Below are positions 1 to 5,620 of a stretch of 5,681 nt of DNA, one piece after another (position 1 is the stretch's first letter; the number at the start of each line of letters is the position of its first letter). The stretch comes from CAIQJJ01 sp964606085. Its GTDB lineage: Bacteria; Chloroflexota; Anaerolineae; Anaerolineales; UBA4823. The position numbers and the translations under genes are program-made. The stretch spans positions 1-5,681 of the forward strand of contig CAZSFD010000150.1 of NCBI GenBank assembly GCA_964606085.1, given 5' to 3'. The notes below the pieces were generated by a model. It worked only from the letters and a program-made list of their open reading frames with translations, made no database searches and was not told the DNA's origin.

Positions 1-259
1 CGTTGGCATAACGCTGAATCATAACCGTTCCATCCCCCAACCTTTTTATACGCCCATTCTTCACCATCTCTTCACCGGTGTATTCAACGTTACCGCCCGG
101 GCAGCCGTCGCAGGTGGTGTAGCCCACTAACTCAACTTCACAATCGGCATATTGGGCAAATGCACCCTCCTTGTTTCTCATCGCTCGCAGGCATTTCCCG
201 CCTGCACAGGTTCGATAACGGTCGCAAATGATGATTCCAATTTTCACTTTATCGTTCAT
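1..259 (-). CDS. CGGC-domain protein, partial (3' end beyond window)
   Basis: The frame is open from an ATG at 259 to the window edge and gives 86 residues. The start reads MNDKVKIGIIICDRYRTC, a beta-strand followed by a cysteine-rich turn. Cysteines at residues 12, 18 and 23 precede a second cluster, C50-D-G-C53-P-G-G. This matches the layout of CGGC-domain (putative metal-binding) proteins, in which the name-giving motif is usually CGGCPG; here the second position is Asp. The ATG overlaps the stop of the Mrp-NifU gene as ATGA, and an AAGGGA-type ribosome site lies at 267-272, so the start is well supported and the gene looks translationally coupled. Family function is not established; a metal or cluster-binding role is an inference from the cysteines and the Fe-S neighbours. 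The last 17 residues, after the 'MVKNG' at 65-69, do not look like the hydrophobic strand I would expect there, so the 3' part may be divergent or rearranged. Confidence 0.72.
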   Translation of the reverse strand, partial: MNDKVKIGIIICDRYRTCAGGKCLRAMRNKEGAFAQYADCEVELVGYTTCDGCPGGNVEYTGEEMVKNGRIKRLGDGTVMIQRYAN

Positions 260-1695
260 TCTTTTATCCCTTGAAAGCCGGGTACGTTTTTAATCGCCTG
301 GCGCAGCGTGTCTACGGCCAGTTCGGCGCAATGCAGATGATCTTCAGGCAGGCCATCCAGGGCGGCGATCAAGTCTTCTGGTGTAATCTGCTGCGCCTGA
401 ATAAGCGTTTTGGAACGCGCCAACCGCGTGAGCATCGAACCACAGGCAACCGTTGCCCCGCAGCCATCCGTGATAAAGCGGGCTTCTTTGATGCGCCCTC
501 CCATGATCTGTAAATCAATTTGCATCATATCATCACACCGGCCGCGTATCCTGGCACGCGCATCTGGATTTTTGAGGCTGCCGAGATTTTCGCGGCTCTT
601 AATCAATTGGATCGCGATTTCAGAGAAGTATTGCTGGCTTGCACGATAACTGCCAACCAGATCGGCTGCTTTGGCGAAAGCATCGAACAAAGCAGGGATT
701 TCCCTTAAATCAACATCTTCTATCTTCCCGGCATCGCACAGGGCCGCCACCAGCGGGTCAATTGGTAGCTGTGCCAGCAGGGGGGCATTGGCGGTCAGCG
801 CAACTTCCTCGGCATGGCTGGGGCCAAAAATCGCATGCCGTTTGCCACAATCTGGGCAAATGAAATAGGCCATATTCTCGACAACGCCGATGATAGGCGT
901 CTTGACCGCCTGGGCCATGTGTACGGCCTTGCGCACCACCATAGATGCCAGGCTTTGCGGGGTCGTGACCATGACGATCCCGTTGACGGGTAGCGATTGC
1001 AGGGTCGTCAGAGACGCGTCCGATGTTCCCGGCGGCAGATCGACCAACAGATAATCCAGGTCGCCCCACATCACATCGCCCCACAACTGCGTAATGGCTT
1101 TGCCCACCATCGGCCCGCGCCAGATCACCGGCTGATCTTCGTTCTCCAACAAGAGATTCATTGAAATGACCTTGATGCCGGTACGGCTGCGCAAGGGCCG
1201 AATGCCCACTGGCCCGAACTCTACCGGCCCATGCAGCCCAAACAGCATGGGGATACTCGGCCCGGTAATATCGGCATCCAGCACACCCACCTGATAGCCT
1301 GCGCGCTCCATAGCGGTTGCCAGCAAGCCCGTCACCAGGGACTTGCCCACACCACCCTTGCCGCTCATCACGGCCACTACGTATTTGACACGATTGTACG
1401 GGAGGGCCGTTCCTTCTGTGGCCTCACCAAACAGAACTTTTCTTTCCTCTTCGCTCATGGCAGTCAGGTGGACGATGACATTTTCCACGTCTGGCAGGGC
1501 AGCGATGGCGGCGCGTACATCGGCCTCAATCCGGTCTTTGAGCGGGCAATTGGGCACGGTCAGGGCGATGGTTACTTCAACCTTGCGACCGTGCACCCGC
1601 ACGTCACGTACCATTTTCAGGTCGGTCAGGCTGCGATGCAGTTCGGGGTCGTAGACGTTAGCGAGCGCGTTGAGAACTTGATCGTTCGAGGGCAT
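256..1695 (-). CDS. mrp: Mrp/NBP35-type Fe-S carrier ATPase fused to a C-terminal IscU/NifU-N-like scaffold domain
   Basis: A 479-residue protein with three modules. Residues 1-80 are a DUF59/MIP18 domain with a YDPEL motif at 15-19 and Cys50 in a N-C-P-L context. Residues 105-350 are the Mrp ATPase: deviant Walker A GKGGVGKS at 112-119, LDADITGPSIP from 139, DLPPGT at 219-224, and the CPDC pair (C280, C283) that bridges a [4Fe-4S] cluster between two Mrp subunits. Residues about 356-479 resemble the IscU/NifU N-terminal scaffold. The three expected ligands are present at C387 (followed by Asp388-Asp389, matching the conserved Asp of IscU), C412 in DGCGA and C456 in LHCAELA, with an extra C418. 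Ordinary Mrp proteins end near residue 350, so this is a scaffold-plus-carrier fusion. The start is the ATG at 1695, not the in-frame one at 1743: GGAG lies 7 nt upstream and homology begins here. It is a cytosolic protein, probably binding and transferring Fe-S clusters using ATP. Confidence 0.93.
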   Translation of the reverse strand: MPSNDQVLNALANVYDPELHRSLTDLKMVRDVRVHGRKVEVTIALTVPNCPLKDRIEADVRAAIAALPDVENVIVHLTAMSEEERKVLFGEATEGTALPYNRVKYVVAVMSGKGGVGKSLVTGLLATAMERAGYQVGVLDADITGPSIPMLFGLHGPVEFGPVGIRPLRSRTGIKVISMNLLLENEDQPVIWRGPMVGKAITQLWGDVMWGDLDYLLVDLPPGTSDASLTTLQSLPVNGIVMVTTPQSLASMVVRKAVHMAQAVKTPIIGVVENMAYFICPDCGKRHAIFGPSHAEEVALTANAPLLAQLPIDPLVAALCDAGKIEDVDLREIPALFDAFAKAADLVGSYRASQQYFSEIAIQLIKSRENLGSLKNPDARARIRGRCDDMMQIDLQIMGGRIKEARFITDGCGATVACGSMLTRLARSKTLIQAQQITPEDLIAALDGLPEDHLHCAELAVDTLRQAIKNVPGFQGIKE

Positions 1696-2083
1696 GGTTT
1701 TTCTCCACAAACAAATAAGATAAAGCTGTTTTGGCAGGCGCAAGGCTCAACCAAAACAGCGCTGTCATCAAGATCGCCGAACTCACGCACCAGGCACAGG
1801 TTGCCCCGATGACGAAGGGTTCTAGGAAGGTCAGGTAGATGGAAAAGAGCAGGCCAAAGGCGCTCATCCCCCACAGCGCCAGCGAGGCATAGCCGGACAG
1901 TTGATCCTGGCGGTAACGCCCGACCAGCCAGGCCAGCAGGATGGCGAAATAGCCCATCAGGGGGATGGCCCACGCCCAGGGTTGGTTCAGCGATCGGGCG
2001 GGCAGGCGCTTGAAGAAAACCGTGGCAATGATGGCGGAGGTTTTCCCCGAACCCAGGAAGCCGTTAATTAGATGTAGTTGCAT
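1658..2083 (-). pseudogene. Chimeric remnant: CobW-type GTPase N-terminus joined in frame to the C-terminal part of a VKOR-like membrane protein
   Basis: The frame encodes 141 residues from an ATG at 2083 with a GAGGGA ribosome site 5 nt upstream. Residues 1-20 read MQLHLINGFLGSGKTSAIIA, the characteristic beta-strand and Walker A loop that opens CobW/P47K-family GTPases. None of the later CobW motifs follow (no CxCC metal motif, no NKxD). From about residue 22 the sequence is a hydrophobic protein with helices near 37-54, 67-90 and 98-115, including YLTFLEPF and the C96-A-W-C99 pair. This is the signature of the redox-active CxxC end of VKOR-family quinone-dependent disulfide oxidoreductases. 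The first VKOR helix and its loop cysteine pair are missing. The best reading is a deletion that joined two neighbouring genes, either real or an assembly error. The product could still be made, but neither activity should survive. The frame overlaps the radical SAM gene by 20 nt and Mrp by 38 nt; its last 13 or so residues are encoded in the Mrp overlap and are poorly constrained. Confidence 0.72.
1703..1706 (-). promoter_or_regulatory. Ribosome binding site deciding the Mrp-NifU start
   Basis: The minus strand reads GGAG here, 7 nt before the ATG at 1695. This favours the 479-residue form over the frame's first ATG at 1743, which would add 16 residues with no Mrp similarity. The site lies inside the 3' region of the preceding reading frame. 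Confidence 0.7.
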
Positions 2084-3041
2084 GGTTATCCCTCGATTTG
2101 GCGTAATAGGCTCCCGCCGCGCTCCAGAAACCTTCACCGTAACGCATGACCATCTGGGCTTTCTGGTCAATCTGCAAATTTTCGAGTGCCTGGCGCACTT
2201 CAGGCAGCGACCAGTGGCCCAGCGCCACGCAAAGTTCCGCATCGCGCATGGGGTGGCGCGTAATAATTCCCATAATGGCCGATTCAAGATCAGTTGTACT
2301 GTGAGTGGCGGCCTGTGCAATTGCGGGTTGAACAACGACGGCAACTTTTTCTAAAATGGACTGCGCCCGTTGCACGCCAATTTCGTCAGCCGGCTGCACC
2401 CGGCTTTCAGCGGGCGGGCGCACCGGCAGCAGCAGGTGTACATGGTCGGGATGAATATCTTGAAGGGCGGTAGCAATTTCTTGCAGGGCCGCTTCTGTAT
2501 CGTTCAGCCCTTTGACCAGCATCACTTCAACCCATAACTGGCCGGTATATTCCTGGCGGAAGGCGATCAGCCCTGACAGCACGGAGTCGAAGGTCAATTT
2601 CGGCCAGGGGCGGTTGATCTGGCGGTAAAGCTGGGCGTTTCCGGCATCCAGGCTGGGCAGCACGGCATCGGCGGCCAGCAGGTCGGCGCGTACTTCGGGC
2701 TGGCACAGCAGCGCCCCGTTGGTGATCACCGCCACGGGCAGGTCGGTCAGCGCCTTCACCTGGCGGATCAGCCAGCCCAGGCCGCTGTGCAGCGTTGGTT
2801 CGCCGGAACCGACGAAGGTGACCCAATCTATTTCGCCAGGTTGGTAAGAAGCCAGTGTTTGCTCGATCTCGGCGAAAATCTGCTGGCGGGGGATGTACTC
2901 GCGGCGTTCGTTTGTCAGCGGGCGGCTGCGCCCCAACTGGCAGTAGACGCAGTTCCAGTTGCAGGTTTTGAGCGGGATGGGGTCAATGCCCAGCGACTTT
3001 CCCAGGCGGCGCGATGGTACGGGGCCGAAGACGGCGCTCAT
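2064..3041 (-). CDS. Radical SAM enzyme, COG0731 type, with C-terminal winged-helix-like region
   Basis: A 325-residue protein. The radical SAM motif is C27-x3-C31-x2-C34 (TCNWNCVYCQLG), which holds the [4Fe-4S] cluster that cleaves S-adenosylmethionine. The preceding FGPVPSRRLGKSLGID opening and the GSGEPTLH segment at 78-85 (SAM-binding 'GGE' equivalent) are typical of the COG0731 family, which is distantly related to the wybutosine enzyme TYW1. VHLLLPVRPPAES at 201-213 is another family block. Residues about 250-313 (DLESAIMGIITRHPM onward) look like a small winged-helix domain. The substrate is unknown. The start overlaps the stop of the DUF59 gene as ATGA, with GGAG 5 nt upstream (3047-3050), so the two are likely co-translated. 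It is not NifB: NifB proteins are longer or carry a NifX-like tail and different motifs. The 3' end overlaps the CobW-like start by 20 nt, as expected if a complete CobW GTPase gene once followed. Confidence 0.92.
   Translation of the reverse strand: MSAVFGPVPSRRLGKSLGIDPIPLKTCNWNCVYCQLGRSRPLTNERREYIPRQQIFAEIEQTLASYQPGEIDWVTFVGSGEPTLHSGLGWLIRQVKALTDLPVAVITNGALLCQPEVRADLLAADAVLPSLDAGNAQLYRQINRPWPKLTFDSVLSGLIAFRQEYTGQLWVEVMLVKGLNDTEAALQEIATALQDIHPDHVHLLLPVRPPAESRVQPADEIGVQRAQSILEKVAVVVQPAIAQAATHSTTDLESAIMGIITRHPMRDAELCVALGHWSLPEVRQALENLQIDQKAQMVMRYGEGFWSAAGAYYAKSRDNHATTSN
2089..2094 (-). promoter_or_regulatory. Ribosome binding site of the CobW-like start
   Basis: GAGGGA on the minus strand, 5 nt before the ATG at 2083 and inside the 3' end of the radical SAM gene. 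It excludes the longer in-frame opening to 2344, whose extra 87 codons only shadow the radical SAM coding sequence. Confidence 0.65.
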
Positions 3042-3346
3042 TGGTTCTCCATCGCCCGTCGCAGCAGGGCCATTAGTTCGTCTGAAAGCGCCAGGCCGAC
3101 GATTTCGATCTTGGCCTCGGTCACGCCTGGCACGTCGGCCACGGCCTGGCGGATGGTATCGGCGAGCGGGATGGCAATCGGACAGAAGGGCGAGGAGGGC
3201 CGGAATTTGAGCGAAACGTGGCCGTTTTCATCCACGGTCAGGTCTTCGATCAGGCGCATGCGCACCACGTCCACGCCGGTTTCGGGGTCAATCACCTGGG
3301 CGAGACGGTCGAGGATGGCTTGCTGGATGGCTTGTTGATGGGTCAT
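3038..3346 (-). CDS. Stand-alone DUF59/MIP18-family Fe-S cluster assembly protein
   Basis: A 102-residue single-domain protein, the usual length for the family. It shows the helix-then-DPE opening (IDPETGVDVV, D20-P21-E22), the strand pattern of the domain, and the conserved reactive Cys55 in SPFCPIA, followed by the amphipathic helix LADTIRQAV and VPGVTEAKIEI. Members (SufT, MIP18/CIA2 relatives) help mature or deliver Fe-S clusters to client proteins in the cytosol. The N-terminal module of the Mrp-NifU protein in the same operon is a paralogue with the same DPE and NCP landmarks. The start has only a weak ribosome site (TTGGTAAAACG before ATG); its AAAACGATGAC context is almost identical to that of the ferredoxin-ATPase gene. 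It lies 35 nt after the HAD gene and overlaps the radical SAM gene by 4 nt. Confidence 0.9.
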   Translation of the reverse strand: MTHQQAIQQAILDRLAQVIDPETGVDVVRMRLIEDLTVDENGHVSLKFRPSSPFCPIAIPLADTIRQAVADVPGVTEAKIEIVGLALSDELMALLRRAMENQ

Positions 3347-3363
3347 CGTTTTACCAAGAAGAG

Positions 3364-3381
3364 CGCAAAATGAATTTTGCG
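3364..3381. repeat. 18-bp perfect palindrome between the HAD and DUF59 genes
   Basis: The arms CGCAAAAT (3364-3371) and ATTTTGCG (3374-3381) are perfect inverted repeats around a 2-nt centre. As RNA this would fold as a 7-bp stem with a 4-nt loop. It starts directly after the HAD stop codon (TAA at 3384-3382) and ends 17 nt before the DUF59 start. No T-run follows on the transcribed strand, so a strong intrinsic terminator is unlikely. An operator, an mRNA-processing or stability hairpin, or chance are the alternatives. Confidence 0.6.
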
Positions 3382-3852
3382 TTACAGGCGCAGGGTGGCG
3401 ATCAGTCCTTTGGGGTACAACAGCAGATCAAGGGCGGTCAGGATGCTGGTGACGACCACATCGGCCGCCTGGCAGGTTTGCACCGCCGCGCCCTCGCCCT
3501 GGATGACGGCAATGCCCAGGGCGGCTTCTTGCAACATCAGGCGGTCGTTGCGTCCGTTGCCGATGCTCACGCAGAGCGACTGACCCAGGCGTTGGAGGTA
3601 GGCCAGCTTGGCCTGGGCCTGGTTTTCGCCGGGCAAAATTGCCACCTGGCAAGGGATGCCTTGCAGTTCGGCGCGGGCCACGCCGAAAGTGTCGGCCGTG
3701 ATGATGTGCAGTTGCAGGCGCTCGGAGAGGGTCAGCAGGCGTTCGCGCGCACCTTCGAGCAGCAGGCCGTCTTCGGCCAGCGTGCCGTTGTAATCCATGA
3801 CGAGGTGGTGCAGGGTGTAGGTTTGGTCTCCGGGGATGACGATTTCGATCAT
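3382..3852 (-). CDS. Small soluble HAD phosphatase, P-type-ATPase-like (COG4087 type)
   Basis: A 156-residue cap-less HAD-fold protein. Motif I is D20-Y-N-G-T24, with Asp20 as presumed nucleophile and Asn instead of the usual second Asp, recalling the DKTGT of P-type ATPases. Motif II is Thr52 (IITADTFG), motif III Lys82 (QAKLAYLQRLG), and motif IV GNGRND at 98-103, where the first Asp of GDGxND is Asn. These substitutions look like the 'soluble P-type ATPase' group rather than decay. The substrate is unknown; there are no membrane segments, so it is not a transporter. Its ATG overlaps the stop of the upstream ferredoxin-ATPase gene as ATGA, indicating coupled translation and perhaps a shared role. 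It ends just before the 18-bp palindrome. Confidence 0.86.
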   Translation of the reverse strand: MIEIVIPGDQTYTLHHLVMDYNGTLAEDGLLLEGARERLLTLSERLQLHIITADTFGVARAELQGIPCQVAILPGENQAQAKLAYLQRLGQSLCVSIGNGRNDRLMLQEAALGIAVIQGEGAAVQTCQAADVVVTSILTALDLLLYPKGLIATLRL

Positions 3853-4751
3853 CGCGTTGCGCTCAATTCACCGGCCAGGTGTTGCCAGATGGATTGGATG
3901 GCCTGGCTGGAAGGGGCATCGGGTTGGTAAGCGGTGACTGGTTCGCCGTTGATCATCGCCGCGCTGACGGCGGGGTCGAAGGGGATGTGGCCGATCAGCG
4001 TGGTGTTCTCTTCCTGACACAAGGCGGCAATCTGGGCCGCGCCAGCGGGATACAGATCGGTTTTGTTGATCACCACCCAGGCCGGGATGCGAAAATGGGC
4101 GGCTGTTTGCAGGGCGCGTTCGAGATCGTGAATGCCGGCCAGCGTAGGTTCGGTGACGATCAGAGCCAAATGCGCCCCGGCCGCGGCGGCGATGACCGGG
4201 CAGCCCACGCCTGGCGGGCCATCTACCAGCAGGGCGTCGAAATTGCCATCCAGCGCACACAGGCGGGCATTCTGCTTGACCAGCGTGACCAGTTTGCCAG
4301 AATTCTCCTGGGCGGGGAACAGCTCGGCGTGAAAGAGCGGCCCATAGCGGCTCTCGGAACGATACCACTGCCCGGCGGTCTGCGGCTGCATGGTGATGGC
4401 AGCGTCGGGGCATTGGTACATGCAGGCGGCGCAGCCTTCGCAAGCCAGGGGGTTGACCATGTAGGTGATTGGCGATAGGGGCAAAATTGCACCAAAGCGG
4501 CAGGCCTCCTCGCACACGCCGCAGCCCTGGCAGCGCTCGGGATCAATCACGGCCACCGAGCCGCCGGTAAAATCGTGCGTCTCGACGCATTCGGGGCGCA
4601 GCACCAACTCCAGGTTGGCGGCGTCCACATCGGCGTCGGCCAGTACAGCCCGCAGGGGGGCAGGGCCTTCATGGGCCAGGTGGGCAAAGGCGGCTGCCAG
4701 GCTGGTCTTGCCGGTGCCGCCTTTGCCGCTGAGAATGACCAGTTGCGTCAT
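3849..4751 (-). CDS. MinD-superfamily ATPase with inserted 2x[4Fe-4S] ferredoxin domain (COG1149 type)
   Basis: A 300-residue protein that starts MTQLVILSGKGGTGKTS. The deviant Walker A is GKGGTGKT at 9-16, with the signature Lys10. Inserted in the ATPase fold at about 65-122 is a bacterial-type ferredoxin with two complete cluster motifs: C74, C77, C80, C84-R and C104, C107, C110, C114-P. The ATPase then resumes with DGPPGVGCPVI at 177-187, INKTD at 228-232 and GHIPFDPAVSAAM. Such proteins are thought to couple ATP binding to electron transfer or cluster handling; the exact reaction is unknown. The ATG at 4751 is chosen over in-frame ATGs up to 4919 because the P-loop strand begins here and the longer form would overlap the MBL gene by about 155 nt with no related sequence. 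The upstream ribosome site is weak (GAG about 7 nt away). It follows the MBL gene by 13 nt and overlaps the HAD gene by 4 nt. Confidence 0.93.
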   Translation of the reverse strand: MTQLVILSGKGGTGKTSLAAAFAHLAHEGPAPLRAVLADADVDAANLELVLRPECVETHDFTGGSVAVIDPERCQGCGVCEEACRFGAILPLSPITYMVNPLACEGCAACMYQCPDAAITMQPQTAGQWYRSESRYGPLFHAELFPAQENSGKLVTLVKQNARLCALDGNFDALLVDGPPGVGCPVIAAAAGAHLALIVTEPTLAGIHDLERALQTAAHFRIPAWVVINKTDLYPAGAAQIAALCQEENTTLIGHIPFDPAVSAAMINGEPVTAYQPDAPSSQAIQSIWQHLAGELSATR

Positions 4752-4764
4752 CGTTTTCTCGTTT

Positions 4765-5616
4765 TCAGTTGAAGTCCAACACCGTGCCTGCCGGACAGGG
4801 ATAGACTTGCTCGCCAAAGGCTTGCGCCAGAACAGCCAGGGCGCGTTGGCCGGTGCAGTGATTGAGATACAGTTCTGGCGGACGCTGCGGGTTGATGGCG
4901 CGCAAGACAGCGATGGCATGTTCGAGGCTGGCGGCCTCCACGCTGCCCAGGTGTGTGCCGCCGATGATGGCGATGATCTCCTGTGAAAAGGAGCGCCGCA
5001 CCTGCGCCAGCGTGTTGAGCAGCCCGGCGTGGCAGCAGCCGCACACTACCACTAGCCCGCCTGGCGCTTCGAGGATCAGTGACATATCATCCCGGTAGGG
5101 ATCGGGCAGCCAACCGCCATCATCGGCCCGGATGAAATGATGCGGGCTGCGGCCTTCAAACTCGTTCCGCCCGGTGATTTCGCCACTTGTCCAGACGTGG
5201 GGGAATATCTCGACCGGTTCGGCGCTCCAATGCGGGGTGACGTGCTGCGCCAGTTCGGCGGGCGTGATCCGCAGGCCAATGCTGCGCTCCTGGCCGTCTT
5301 TGACGGCGAAGCGTTCCCGTACCAAATCGAGGTGGGCAAACAGCGGCAGGTCCGGGCGGCTGTGCTGGAAAAAGGTCGCCAATCCGCCGGTGTGATCGTA
5401 GTGGGCGTGGCTGAGGGCCAGGGCATCGATCTGCCCCAGGGCGAGGCCCATCTGGGCGGCGTTGTGCGCCAAAACAGCCCCGCTTTCGCCGGTGTCGAAA
5501 AGCACCCGGCCAGCGGGGGTTTCGATCACGAAGGCCACACCATGTTCGGTTCGGAAGGATGCGGCGTCGCCTGTGATGTTGTCTACCACGCAATGGAGTG
5601 TGATCGGTTTACTCAT
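4765..5616 (-). CDS. Metallo-beta-lactamase-fold hydrolase, COG1237 type
   Basis: A 283-residue protein. The metal site H70-x-H72-x-D74-H75 lies in SHAHYDHTGGL. Further expected ligands or active-site blocks are GCCHAGLLNT with H196, GGTHLG with H222 and LNHCTG with H253. The opening VDNITGDAASFRTEHGVAF, the LFDTGESG strand and the C-terminal NHCTG are typical of the group annotated as 7,8-dihydropterin-6-methyl-4-(beta-D-ribofuranosyl)aminobenzene-5'-phosphate synthase-like. That name comes from a methanopterin-pathway archaeal member, and most bacterial relatives have no proven reaction. No signal peptide, so cytosolic. It is the first gene of the visible operon and has the best ribosome site (GGAGG at 5621-5625, 4 nt before ATG). 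Position next to the ferredoxin-ATPase suggests a linked metabolic or cofactor role, but the substrate cannot be read from the sequence. Confidence 0.92.
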   Translation of the reverse strand: MSKPITLHCVVDNITGDAASFRTEHGVAFVIETPAGRVLFDTGESGAVLAHNAAQMGLALGQIDALALSHAHYDHTGGLATFFQHSRPDLPLFAHLDLVRERFAVKDGQERSIGLRITPAELAQHVTPHWSAEPVEIFPHVWTSGEITGRNEFEGRSPHHFIRADDGGWLPDPYRDDMSLILEAPGGLVVVCGCCHAGLLNTLAQVRRSFSQEIIAIIGGTHLGSVEAASLEHAIAVLRAINPQRPPELYLNHCTGQRALAVLAQAFGEQVYPCPAGTVLDFN

Positions 5617-5620
5617 ATAG

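Larger units (their letters stand above)
1..5616 (-). other. Putative eight-gene operon for Fe-S or metal-cluster handling
   Basis: All eight genes share one strand. Gaps and overlaps from first to last are: 13-nt gap, 4-nt overlap, 35-nt gap, 4-nt overlap, 20-nt overlap, 38-nt overlap, 4-nt overlap. No terminator-like hairpin with a T-run interrupts them. Polycistronic transcription is therefore likely. The internal palindrome at 3364-3381 is the only place where a secondary signal could split the unit. Confidence 0.75.

Noticed and set aside
1231..1812. 193-codon open frame on the plus strand
   Set aside because: It lies antisense to the Mrp gene and the VKOR-like remnant, shows no recognisable domain, and its reverse frame is a clear conserved protein. 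It is a shadow of GC-rich codon use.
2084..2344. Upstream extension of the chimeric gene to 2344
   Set aside because: The extra 87 codons are a shadow of the radical SAM C-terminal region, and a good ribosome site supports the ATG at 2083.
2064..3041. Radical SAM gene as nitrogenase cofactor enzyme NifB
   Set aside because: The CNWNCVYCQLG motif, the GPVPSRRLG opening and the winged-helix-like tail fit COG0731 proteins. NifB-specific cluster-ligating features and a NifX-like domain are not seen.
3347..3381. Intrinsic transcription terminator after the HAD gene
   Set aside because: The palindrome could form a hairpin, but its stem is AT-rich at the loop and no run of T follows on the minus strand, so termination is not supported.
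3370..3930. 186-codon plus-strand open frame across the HAD gene
   Set aside because: It is rich in Gln, Gly, Ala and Asp with no domain logic, and antisense to a gene with intact catalytic motifs. The same applies to the plus-strand frames at 2787-3338, 3879-4478, 4465-4986 and 5137-5643.
4752..4919. Upstream extension of the ferredoxin-ATPase to an ATG at 4919
   Set aside because: The added 56 residues overlap the MBL coding sequence in another frame and precede the natural P-loop strand. The ATG at 4751 gives the family's expected N-terminus.
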